The position numbers were made by a program, and so were the translations under genes. DNA of 32,715 bases from contig JAIQFL010000101.1 in NCBI GenBank assembly GCA_020073365.1, positions 1 through 32,715 on the forward strand, written 5' to 3'. The notes beneath the pieces are model-generated. The model was not told where the DNA came from. It saw nothing but the letters and a program-made list of their open reading frames with translations, and ran no database searches. This document shows, one piece after another, positions 22,237-29,836 of this stretch (position 1 is the stretch's first letter; every line of letters starts with the position of its first letter). Origin of the DNA: Terriglobia bacterium. Lineage in GTDB: Bacteria > Acidobacteriota > Terriglobia > Bryobacterales > Bryobacteraceae.

Positions 22237-22621
22237 TTACACGGACGCCCGGGCCGAAACCGCGCGCCGCAATTCACCGGCCAACAAAAAAGGATCTCCC
22301 GCGACGACCCGTGTTCCGAACATCTCCATTGTCGCCCAGTCGGTAACTCCGAGCCAGGGCCAACCGCGGTCCACAATGCGGATCACAATCGGGTGATCGG
22401 TGGTCACGTCGCCAGGCCATAGCGGAGGGAACGTCACCGCGATGTTCACTGCGGGACACGGTCCGGCGGACTGCCGGACCAATGCATCGAGGACGATTCG
22501 CAGCGCGTGGTTCGGCGCCAGGTCCTCGCGCCGTGTTTCGAAGAAAGGATGAAAGTGGGCGCAGCGCGGGCCGCGAGCGAATGAGCGATGGCCTCCAGAT
22601 TCTGGACGGAAGGTCGCTCAT
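22237..22621 (-). pseudogene. Putative TIR-gene partner, apparently frameshifted
   Basis: The ATG at 22621 overlaps the TIR stop as ATGA, the usual layout for a coupled second gene, but its own frame soon becomes arginine/proline-rich nonsense. Sense-like codons appear in a second frame (ERPSVQNLEAIAHSLAAR) and then in the TIR frame (HPFFETRREDLAPNHALRIV, LDALVRQSAG, NIAVTFPPLWPGDV, RIVDRGWPWLGV) to a stop at 22237. Two one-base shifts would give one protein of about 125 residues. No family is recognised. Alternatively the TIR protein once continued in frame beyond its present TGA. Confidence 0.35.
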
Positions 22622-23670
22622 CTTATGAGAACCCCATCGGCCTTGGGCTCCGTGCGCGGCCAGGGGCTGGCGGCCCGCCACATCTCATCGAAATACTGAA
22701 ACCGAAGCATGTCGGAAAAGGCCGGGACCTTCGATCCCAGCTTGACTACCGGACGATCCCTGGATCCCCCGCAAGGTCTCATGAACTCGAGGTAAATAAT
22801 CGCCTCGCCTTCATCATTGGGCGGATCGATAATGAGAATCGTCCAGGGCGGAACGTAGTTGAGTGTGCGGGCTTCGATCCACCCCTTGCAATGACTCAGG
22901 CCATTCAGGAACTCCCTCGTATCTTTTCGACGCTCCGCCAGGGCGATCACCTCGTTCGGATAGAACGGCAGCCACTGCGTCCGCAGCGAGATCAGGGAAG
23001 CATCTTCGTCCTCAGGATCGACCACCAGGAATTTTACTGGTGCTCCACCACTGGATTGCTGCTCCCCATTTTCCATGTAGTTCTGTACGCCGGGGCATGA
23101 GCCAATTTCTCCCTTGAAGTCACGCCACAGATTCACCCCTGACCGCGACAGGACCGAAACTCTCCCCGCACGGGCAAGATCAGTGCGAAGCTCCGGAACG
23201 ACCTCCTCAAATAGGCGTGGTCCGGAGAAGATGAGCTTCTCGTTGACTGAGAATGTCATGCCGGCCCCACCCGGGTTCCATTTTTGTGAGCAAAACGCCT
23301 TCAGAGTCTCGTACGCGCCCACCTTCTTCCAGTCGATAGCTTTCACTTCAGCCAGAAAGCCTGGAATCTTGGTTCCATCTAAATTGACGATAGCGACTTC
23401 GCGCTTCTTGCCCAGTGGATCCCGGTGATAGAACGCCTGGGGTTCGAACCGGCCGACCCATTCCGATTCGACAGCGAGCTTGGACCAGAATACAACCACC
23501 CGTCGCGATTCCGAAAGAGCCCTCTCGATGACTGGAGACCAATGCGTCCCAGGCTGGATCACTGTATCGATCCAGACCCGAACATTGCCCTCATCTCTCA
23601 AGCGTCTTGCCACGTTCTCGACTGTTTCGCTGTCTAGATGGCTATAACAAAGAAAGGCATCGTATATCAT
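22618..23670 (-). CDS. TIR-domain protein with C-terminal PLD-like/unknown domain
   Basis: A 350-residue protein. Residues 1-125 form a bacterial TIR domain: MIYDAFLCYSHLDSE (box 1), RVWIDTVIQPGTHWSPVIE (box 2 region), RVVVFWSKLAVESEWVGRFE with E76 near the position of the catalytic glutamate of NAD-cleaving TIRs. The remaining 225 residues alternate strands and helices (KFLVVDPEDEDASLISLRTQ, PPWTILIIDP, AIIYLEFMRP), reminiscent of phospholipase-D-like DUF5919 domains without the HKD motif. Such proteins are typically NADase effectors of anti-phage systems. GGAGG lies 12 bases before the ATG at 23670. The gene starts 42 bp after the radical SAM operon on the same strand and overlaps a broken downstream frame by 4 bp. 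Confidence 0.85.
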   Translation of the reverse strand: MIYDAFLCYSHLDSETVENVARRLRDEGNVRVWIDTVIQPGTHWSPVIERALSESRRVVVFWSKLAVESEWVGRFEPQAFYHRDPLGKKREVAIVNLDGTKIPGFLAEVKAIDWKKVGAYETLKAFCSQKWNPGGAGMTFSVNEKLIFSGPRLFEEVVPELRTDLARAGRVSVLSRSGVNLWRDFKGEIGSCPGVQNYMENGEQQSSGGAPVKFLVVDPEDEDASLISLRTQWLPFYPNEVIALAERRKDTREFLNGLSHCKGWIEARTLNYVPPWTILIIDPPNDEGEAIIYLEFMRPCGGSRDRPVVKLGSKVPAFSDMLRFQYFDEMWRAASPWPRTEPKADGVLIR

Positions 23671-23712
23671 AAGTTCTCAATTACCTCCTTACCATGGAAT
23701 CCTCGCCAGCCG

Positions 23713-24828
23713 TCAAACGAACTGACTATGCGGCCGCTCCCGATCCTTCAACACCTCGATCATCTCGTTGTAGCGCGACAGGGGATGGGTGCAGTGGGCG
23801 ATGCACTCAGTCCGGTGCATACGCTCCAGGATCTCCCGCCTTTGCTCGCCGCGCCAGAGGGCCGCAAGATTTTGGCCCGCCGCATAATTCAACCGGCCGA
23901 ACGACCAACCACCGAGCGCGCGCAGATTACAGCATCCGTACACGACGCCCGCAGCCGTGATTACCGCCAGCAACGGGGAAGCCAGACACCGGCCGGTACG
24001 GTGCTCGATGGGCAGCGACCGCGCCACCCGGGCATCGCGGCGGCCGGAAGACTCGGCATCGCCCACCCAGTTCCCGATTTGCACCTCGATCGGTCCTTCA
24101 TAACGTGCGGCGACCTCTTGCAATCGGCTTCGCACGTGCCGCGCTTCGGCGACCGTCATGGTGGGCACGCGTCCCACTTCCTCAAAGAAAGGCGGCCGCA
24201 GCAGAATATAGTCGACACCTAAACGCTCACCCAGCCGGATGGCCTCCTCGCCAAGTTCCACCGTTTGGATATCCATCGCGAAACTCAGGCCGACTACGGG
24301 GCTGCGGGTCCGTCGGCGGTTCTCCACGAGCTGCTGAGTCCCTGCCAGTATCGCCGCGAAGTCGTTACTGCGGTGGACGCGTTCATGGCTTTCGGCGGTG
24401 GGGCCATCGATGCTGACCCGCACGTACGCGGCGTGGGCGGCCAAAACGTCCGCCCAATCCATCAGGCGCGATCCGTTGGTCACCACTCCGATGGCGAAAC
24501 CAGCCGCGGCTGCGCGCTCCAGCATGGCGCCAAACTGCGGATGCAGCGTGGGTTCGCCGCCGCCCTTGAAAACCACGCCCTCCACCCGGAAGCCATTGAC
24601 ATCGAAACCCGACAACTCCGAGATCAGACACTCGTACATTTCCGGCGTCATCTGGACAGGTTCGTGGACCGGGTCGACACACCAGCCGCAGGCGTGATTG
24701 CAGTACGCCACCGGGTCGATTTCGACGGTCACCGGTGCCACATCCTCGCCGTCGGCGAGTGCCCGCAGCCGATCGATATGATGCAGCACCTTCAGCGGAT
24801 TGAACTCACGCTCGGAAAGGCCGGTCAT
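23713..24828 (-). CDS. Radical SAM enzyme with SPASM-like tail (fifth of operon)
   Basis: A 371-residue radical SAM enzyme. The cluster motif is YCNHACGWC (C43, C47, C50; CxxxCxxC), followed by VVFKGGGEPTLHPQF (GGE motif) and VRVSIDGPTAESHERVHRSN. The C-terminal part holds extra cysteines (GRCLASPLLAVITAAG, VYGCCNLR and ECIAHC), consistent with a SPASM-like domain carrying one or two auxiliary clusters. It would cleave SAM to make a 5'-deoxyadenosyl radical and modify an unknown substrate. Its ATG overlaps the previous gene by 4 bp (24825-24828, ATGA). As the last tightly coupled enzyme of the five-gene operon it precedes the TIR gene by 42 bp. Confidence 0.9.
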   Translation of the reverse strand: MTGLSEREFNPLKVLHHIDRLRALADGEDVAPVTVEIDPVAYCNHACGWCVDPVHEPVQMTPEMYECLISELSGFDVNGFRVEGVVFKGGGEPTLHPQFGAMLERAAAAGFAIGVVTNGSRLMDWADVLAAHAAYVRVSIDGPTAESHERVHRSNDFAAILAGTQQLVENRRRTRSPVVGLSFAMDIQTVELGEEAIRLGERLGVDYILLRPPFFEEVGRVPTMTVAEARHVRSRLQEVAARYEGPIEVQIGNWVGDAESSGRRDARVARSLPIEHRTGRCLASPLLAVITAAGVVYGCCNLRALGGWSFGRLNYAAGQNLAALWRGEQRREILERMHRTECIAHCTHPLSRYNEMIEVLKDRERPHSQFV

Positions 24829-26267
24829 CGGAACCCATCCATGCCGGCTCCACCCAAGAGCGCCGACAAGTCCGCCGTCCGGCCCCGCTCGTCGAGCAGG
24901 TCTCTGAAACAGTATGGGTCGAGAAACTCCTTGATATCGGCCTCGCCCACCGCCACGCTGCGCTGGTGCTTCAATTCATACCAGGACATGATCTGGCAGG
25001 ATCCCGAACAGCGCACCTGATAGTGACCGCAGGGATGGCACTTCGCGTTTTTGTAATGCGATAGGTCGCGGAACACCGACCAGCGCCGGCTGTCGCGCCA
25101 GATGGTCCGCAGATCGTCGTCGCGGAGGTTGCCGGCGATGAAGACCGCCTTGCCCTCCAGGTCGGTGGAATCCGGAAATGATGCCGGGCTGTAGGAACAA
25201 CCATAGACGTGTCCGAGCGGGCCGACCACGCAAGCCTCCACGCCGGCCGCGCAGGTCGTCTTTTTCTGCACGATCAGATCGTGCGACGTGGTGGCCTCGG
25301 GATCCAGCAGGTCGATCGTGGTCGAGAACGTCACTCCGCGGAACATCTTACGCAGCCGGTTCACTTCGCGAATGAACTCGTAGAAATCCTCCTGGTTGAA
25401 CATATCCCAGGTCATCTGATGGACCGAGCGCCCGTAAGGACGGAGCGGAATCAGGTTCAGGCTGCTGGCATGGTTGTCGGCTGCTACGCGCGCAACCGCT
25501 TCGATGGAGCCCAGGTTGTGGCGCGCCACCACCATGTTCAACCGGATGCGCGTGGAAGGCCCGTTTCCCAGCGCCTTCAAGGTATTGAGGACGCGATCGT
25601 AGGTGCCCGCGCCACGAACCGCATCGTTGGTGTCGCGGTCGCCATCCAGCGAGATGATGAACCAATCGATCCCGCAATGCGGCAGCCACTCGAGTTGCTC
25701 ATCGGTGTATACACCGTTGGTGCCAATCGAAACATAGAAACCGCGCCGGCGTGCATCGGCCACCACGTCCGGAAATCCCGGCACGATGGTGCATTCCCCG
25801 CCGGTGTACCGGATTTCGAACACGCCTAGCTCGTAGGCTTGCCGGTTGACATCCAACAGTTCCTGATGAGTCAGCTCGCCGGGTAAAGCATGGCGGGAAT
25901 TGTTGAAACAACTGCGGCAGGAAAGGTTGCAACTCCGCGTGATCTCGAAGTAGATGCGCTTCGGCGCCACCACTGCATTCGCGGGGAGCGTCTCCGATGG
26001 AACGTCGCAGGGCACGTGCCGGACGGCTGCCCATCCGGAAGGCCGGTCAAGCCCATAAGTTCTCAATTGGGAGAGGATGCCGCTGCCGTTGTGGAGCATG
26101 TCGGCTCCGGCAAGCCTCCGCAGTTCGGGCCCCTCCAGGAGTCCCTGGGTTTCATGGAGGCACGCCATCAGCCGGTAGCCGGCATCGTTCAACTCGATCG
26201 CGCGTCCTTCGGCGCGGATCAGCCAGTATCCGCCATCGCGCTCCTGCCGAATCAGGTGGTCTATCAC
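24825..26267 (-). CDS. PqqD-like domain fused to radical SAM/SPASM enzyme (fourth of operon)
   Basis: A 480-residue protein. Residues 1-80 (GGYWLIRAEGRAIELNDAGY, RLMACLHETQG, LSQLRTYGLDRP) match the shape of a PqqD-type winged helix, the peptide-recognition element of RiPP enzymes. The radical SAM core follows: ITRSCNLSCRSC (C113, C117, C120), RYTGGECTIVPGFPD and WFIISLDGDRDTNDAVRG. The SPASM region contains CAAGVEACVVGPLGHVYGC and NAKCHPCGHYQVRCSGSC. Start GTG 26267 overlaps the preceding stop as GTGA with GGGAGG upstream; the longer open frame to 26372 runs into the previous gene. It is clearly paralogous to the gene before it. A leader-peptide-dependent maturase is the best inference. Confidence 0.88.
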   Translation of the reverse strand: MIDHLIRQERDGGYWLIRAEGRAIELNDAGYRLMACLHETQGLLEGPELRRLAGADMLHNGSGILSQLRTYGLDRPSGWAAVRHVPCDVPSETLPANAVVAPKRIYFEITRSCNLSCRSCFNNSRHALPGELTHQELLDVNRQAYELGVFEIRYTGGECTIVPGFPDVVADARRRGFYVSIGTNGVYTDEQLEWLPHCGIDWFIISLDGDRDTNDAVRGAGTYDRVLNTLKALGNGPSTRIRLNMVVARHNLGSIEAVARVAADNHASSLNLIPLRPYGRSVHQMTWDMFNQEDFYEFIREVNRLRKMFRGVTFSTTIDLLDPEATTSHDLIVQKKTTCAAGVEACVVGPLGHVYGCSYSPASFPDSTDLEGKAVFIAGNLRDDDLRTIWRDSRRWSVFRDLSHYKNAKCHPCGHYQVRCSGSCQIMSWYELKHQRSVAVGEADIKEFLDPYCFRDLLDERGRTADLSALLGGAGMDGFR

Positions 26268-27346
26268 ACAGCATTCCTCCCGGTTTCCATCGCCGCCCAA
26301 AAGCAGGTGGGGTCGTGTCCATCCAGGTAACCGGTAGCGAAATACGCGATGGCCGGACAGCCGCCGGCGCAACTCCGCCGATAATGACTACAATCCTGGC
26401 AGAGCTCGGATTTCCGATGCTTGCGGAACGGCGCGAAGACCGGCGAATTTCGCCAGACGTCCAGAAGGTCGTCGCGTTGCACGTTGCCTGCGCTGAACTC
26501 CTGCTCCGGTGTGACGAAAAACGGACACGGATAAACACCGCCATCGTAGTTAATGTTGATCATGGTGCGCCCGGCTTTGCACGAGCTCATTTGCGATGCT
26601 CGCTGGCAGGCGCCGTCGGGAACTGCATCGTCGAGGATGTCAAAATCGATGAGGATCTTAGTCGCGGAGTGCACGCTGCGCAACCGTGCGATCCGCTCGA
26701 CAACGGTCAGGTATGTCTCGGGGCGGATCATCACGCCGGGAAGTTTGCGGATGGCTCTGCCGATTGGCCGTATGGGCGAGAACTTCACATCCACCCCGAT
26801 TTCCGCGGCGAGCCGGATGAGCCCCGAGGCGTCGGCGGCGTTGCACTCCCCCAGATGGCACGACATCATCACCGGCCTGCCGGCCGCATGCAGCTCGCGG
26901 CAGGAATCGACCGCCCGACGAAACAACCCGTGTCCGCGGATGGCGTCGTTGTTTTCCTCCAGGCCGTCCACGCTCACAAGGAATTGATCGATGGCCGCGG
27001 TCTTCAGATATTCGAGGATGTCGCGGGAGTAAACCCCGTGTGTGTTGAGAGCGATGCCCAGCCCACACCCCGCGCACGCGTCCACGACAGCTCGAAAGTC
27101 CCGATGGATCGTGGGTTCGCCGCCGCTGAGGCGCACTGAGCGGACGCCCCACGAAGCGGCCTGATCGAAGATTCGTTCCAGTACGGCGAGCGGCAGTTCC
27201 GCCACGTTGTCCGGCCCCGAACTGTTGAAGCAGTGCCGGCAGCTCAACTGGCAACGGCCCGTAATCTCAATGCCCACGACCTCCGGAGTTATCGACCACG
27301 ACGGCTCGACAGGCGGATTCCGAAGGATGGGGAAGAGCCCACTCAT
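26264..27346 (-). CDS. Radical SAM/SPASM enzyme (third of operon)
   Basis: A 360-residue radical SAM protein. Cluster motif ITGRCQLSCRHCF (C32, C36, C39), then VRLSGGEPTIHRDFRAV (GGE), FLVSVDGLEENNDAIRGHG and a SPASM tail: SSCKAGRTMININYDGG, VYPCPFF and ELCQDCSHYRRSCAGGCP. Motifs such as CxxCFN, HGVYS and VDGxxxxNDAIRG closely match those of the next gene, showing that the two arose by duplication. No PqqD-like domain is present here. The ATG at 27346 shares one base with the preceding stop (TAATG), so translation is coupled. Its tail ends with DPTCFWAAMETGRNAV. The substrate is unknown. Confidence 0.9.
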   Translation of the reverse strand: MSGLFPILRNPPVEPSWSITPEVVGIEITGRCQLSCRHCFNSSGPDNVAELPLAVLERIFDQAASWGVRSVRLSGGEPTIHRDFRAVVDACAGCGLGIALNTHGVYSRDILEYLKTAAIDQFLVSVDGLEENNDAIRGHGLFRRAVDSCRELHAAGRPVMMSCHLGECNAADASGLIRLAAEIGVDVKFSPIRPIGRAIRKLPGVMIRPETYLTVVERIARLRSVHSATKILIDFDILDDAVPDGACQRASQMSSCKAGRTMININYDGGVYPCPFFVTPEQEFSAGNVQRDDLLDVWRNSPVFAPFRKHRKSELCQDCSHYRRSCAGGCPAIAYFATGYLDGHDPTCFWAAMETGRNAV

Positions 27347-28344
27347 TACGAGCCACCCAAGCCCAGCTTGATCTGAAGCAAGTGCTCGTAGCTGTTCTGG
27401 TGCCACGCGCTCCCCACCCAATCCCGGCAGCCCGCACAGCACGGCAGCGAGTAGTTGCCCGCCACGTGCTCCTCGCGCATGCGCGCATACCGCGCCGTTT
27501 GCCAGATGCCGGCTATGGTGGCCCCGGGCTCGGTCACGTTTCCCAGCACCTCCTCGTCACACTCCGACCAACTGTTGAAGCAGGCCAGCACGTTGCCGCC
27601 CGGACCGATCGTGCACCGGTTCCAGAGCTGGGAACAGGCGTGCCGCGCCTCCGGCAGGGAGCCGCACAGGCCGTCCAGCCGATTTCCCCAGCTATGGTAT
27701 GGACGGTAGATCACCTCGTCGGCGTACTCGCTCCAGAAAGCACGGTGTTGCGCTTTCTCGGATTGAAATAGCGGCTGGTCCACGGCTGAGACGACGAGTT
27801 TCGTGGGTGCATGCCGCTGGTCGCGAAGGCGCCGGAACGCGATCACATTCTCGCGCGCCTGTCGATAGTGTCCGTTTCGCATCAGGGGCTCATAGGTCTT
27901 GGTGTGCCCGTGGATCGAGCATTCCAACACGTCCAGTCCGGCTTCCAGAATGGCGCGGGCCTTCTCTTCGTGGAGCGAAATGGCATCCGTAAATGCCTGC
28001 ACCAGCCTCACGCCGGCGCCCTTCGCATATCCCACCAGTTCCGCGAACCGGGGGTGGAGCAGCGGCTCGCCTCGGGCGTGCAGCCGCAGCCACGCGTGCG
28101 GATACCGGCCCACCTCGTCGGCCACCCTCGCAAAAACTTCGAACGTCATGTGGCGCCGGGACCCCAATCGGAACTCGGCTCTCACCGATTCGTTTGCGTC
28201 TCCATGATTGAGCCGGCCAATCGGGCACGAAATGCAGTGGCTGTCGCAAATTCCGTGGTTCAGGGTCACCTGTACGCAAACCGGGAACCTCTCGTGCTCG
28301 GGCGTCGCGAACAGTGCGCTGGCCGAAATTGGTGGAGTCGTCAT
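27346..28344 (-). CDS. Radical SAM/SPASM-like enzyme (second of operon)
   Basis: A 332-residue radical SAM protein. The cluster motif is NHGICDSHCISC (C33, C37, C40). The GGE position reads LRLHARGEPLLHPRFAEL, followed by LVQAFTDAISL and LECSIHGHTKTYEPLMR. A SPASM-like tail has CSQLWNRCTIGPGGNVLACF and SLPCCAGCRDWVGSAWHQNS. The ATG at 28344 is preferred to ATG 28362 and 28350 because GGGAGGG lies six bases upstream, although 28362 would give an ATGA overlap with the upstream gene. It is more divergent than the two genes after it, so it is not a simple recent duplicate. Confidence 0.88.
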   Translation of the reverse strand: MTTPPISASALFATPEHERFPVCVQVTLNHGICDSHCISCPIGRLNHGDANESVRAEFRLGSRRHMTFEVFARVADEVGRYPHAWLRLHARGEPLLHPRFAELVGYAKGAGVRLVQAFTDAISLHEEKARAILEAGLDVLECSIHGHTKTYEPLMRNGHYRQARENVIAFRRLRDQRHAPTKLVVSAVDQPLFQSEKAQHRAFWSEYADEVIYRPYHSWGNRLDGLCGSLPEARHACSQLWNRCTIGPGGNVLACFNSWSECDEEVLGNVTEPGATIAGIWQTARYARMREEHVAGNYSLPCCAGCRDWVGSAWHQNSYEHLLQIKLGLGGS

Positions 28345-28358
28345 TGACATCCCTCCCT

Positions 28359-29702
28359 TCATTTGAAGCCTTGCGACGCGCCTGCCCAGATGCGGCCATC
28401 GGCCAATAGTTCGTCGCGAACCCGGTCACGCCACTGGCGCACTTTGTGCTCGTCGAACTCGGCCGTGCGGATCGTGAAGCCGGCGCGGTTATTGCGCCCG
28501 ATCTGCAGATAATCGGAATAGCTGCGGTCGATATGGGTAATTCCGAACTGCTCCGGATGGTCGTGCAGCGGGGTACCCGGGTACGCGATTAGCGGATAGA
28601 CCGAGAATTCATCCCAGGGGCAGCTCTTGACCAGGGCCAGAGTCTCCTCGATCGTTTCATCGGTTTCACCCGGAAATCCGACCATCAGAAAAATGCGTGT
28701 GCGCAGGCCCGCCTCGTGTGCGTTGGTGAGCGCCGTCCGAATCTGTGCGGGCGTCTGATCCTTGTGCATGGCATGCCGCGAAAGCAGCTTGGGGCTCCCG
28801 GATTCGACGCCAAAGCTGGCGTGGATGCATCCGCCAGCTTTCAGGTCGCGCGCCACCGCCGGACTCTGGGCGCACGTGTTGATGCGCGCAAAGCAGCGGT
28901 AGACGATCTCCTCGGCGGCCAGGTATGGCGCCAGTTCGGCGACCCGTTTCGGACTGCTGGTGAAGATGTCGTCCTGGAAGCGAAAATGCCGGATGCCGTA
29001 GGTCTCCTTGATTTGGCGGATCTCCGCGATAACATTGGCCGGAGATCGATACCGCATGGGCCTGCCGGCGCCCATAATGTTGGAGTTGCAGAAGCTGCAC
29101 TGGTAAGGGCACCCGCGGCTCGACAGGATACTCATCGAGCGATGGCCGTCCAGTTCGCGGCTGTAGGTTGACAGGACCACCATGTCATAACTCGGAAAGG
29201 GGAGGTCATCCAGGGGCTCCGGCGCAGGGCCTTCCATGATTCGTGGAAGATGCCGCCCGTCGCCTGCCGCGCGCAGAATATCCAGGAACGCCAGTTCCCC
29301 TTCGCCGGTAACAACGCAATCAAAAGGATCCCGCGCCACATCTGTCGGAAGAGCGCTGGCATGCGGCCCGCCGGCGACCTGCAGCGCCGACGGATTTCGC
29401 CGTCTGACAGCCTGCGCCAGTTGCAGGGTGAGAGCGTAATTCACGGTGTAAGTGGAGAAGCCGTAAACATCGAAGCCCGGCGGGATGGCAGCCTCCAAGC
29501 CTTCCGGATCGTGAGCCGAGAGGTCGGCGACTTCGACGCGCGCCCCTGCCCCACGCGCCAGCGCCGCCACGTACAAAAGACCCAGCGGCGGCTCCAGACG
29601 GTCGTCGTTTACATCCCGGCAGGGAGTATGAACCAGGCAGGCAGAGATGTCGCGAATGGTCGGTAGCGTCGGCGCGCTATCGAAACTCGGAACTGAGGCC
29701 AT
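28359..29702 (-). CDS. B12-binding-type radical SAM enzyme (first of operon)
   Basis: A 447-residue class B radical SAM protein. Residues 15-160 form a cobalamin-binding-like Rossmann domain (LEPPLGLLYVAALARGAG, GFSTYTVNYALTLQLAQAV, QVAGGPHASALPTDVA, CVVTGEGE), lacking the classic DxHxxG. The radical SAM core contains SSRGCPYQCSFCN (C198, C202, C205) and the family's FRFQDDIFTSSP, HASFGVESGSPKLLSRH and MVGFPGETDETIEETL. Such enzymes methylate unactivated carbon or rearrange rings, as HpnJ and HpnP do. The ATG at 29702 gives the usual N-terminus; the frame extends to TTG 29759, but that overlaps a TTGACA promoter element. It leads the operon and is divergent from an HpnI-like glycosyltransferase. 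Confidence 0.9.
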   Translation of the reverse strand: MASVPSFDSAPTLPTIRDISACLVHTPCRDVNDDRLEPPLGLLYVAALARGAGARVEVADLSAHDPEGLEAAIPPGFDVYGFSTYTVNYALTLQLAQAVRRRNPSALQVAGGPHASALPTDVARDPFDCVVTGEGELAFLDILRAAGDGRHLPRIMEGPAPEPLDDLPFPSYDMVVLSTYSRELDGHRSMSILSSRGCPYQCSFCNSNIMGAGRPMRYRSPANVIAEIRQIKETYGIRHFRFQDDIFTSSPKRVAELAPYLAAEEIVYRCFARINTCAQSPAVARDLKAGGCIHASFGVESGSPKLLSRHAMHKDQTPAQIRTALTNAHEAGLRTRIFLMVGFPGETDETIEETLALVKSCPWDEFSVYPLIAYPGTPLHDHPEQFGITHIDRSYSDYLQIGRNNRAGFTIRTAEFDEHKVRQWRDRVRDELLADGRIWAGASQGFK

Positions 29703-29753
29703 GGGTGGCGTTCGGAGAGCACGAAGCCGTATGGTCCCGCCATTCCACGTGGT

Positions 29754-29759
29754 TGTCAA
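29754..29759 (-). promoter_or_regulatory. Perfect -35 element upstream of the radical SAM operon
   Basis: TTGACA on the minus strand lies 52 bp before the operon's ATG at 29702. The matching -10 is weak: CATACG or ACCATA at 18-20 bp spacing. The -35 alone is a good match, so a promoter that needs an activator is possible. Confidence 0.35.
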
Positions 29760-29818
29760 TCGCGCTTTCGCAACTCAGTCGCAGACTCACGCCAGGCGGG
29801 CTGGCCCAAAGTGCCGGG

Positions 29819-29827
29819 TGTTATGAT
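29819..29827 (+). promoter_or_regulatory. Extended -10 element of the HpnI-like gene
   Basis: TGTTATGAT carries an extended -10 (TG-N-TATGAT). It lies nine bases before the GTG at 29837, with no Shine-Dalgarno between. The identical nine bases recur at 31204-31212 before the second glycosyltransferase. Confidence 0.5.
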
Positions 29828-29836
29828 TCAGAGTCA

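Noticed and set aside
22180..22330. A short plus-strand frame beginning MDTILAASAILSAI
   Set aside because: Only about a dozen residues recall flagellar rod-type starts; the following sequence is arginine/proline-rich and antisense to the putative TIR partner.
29703..29759. Longer N-terminus of the first radical SAM protein from TTG 29759
   Set aside because: The TTG is part of a TTGACA -35 element and the added residues lack similarity to the family's start; ATG 29702 fits better.
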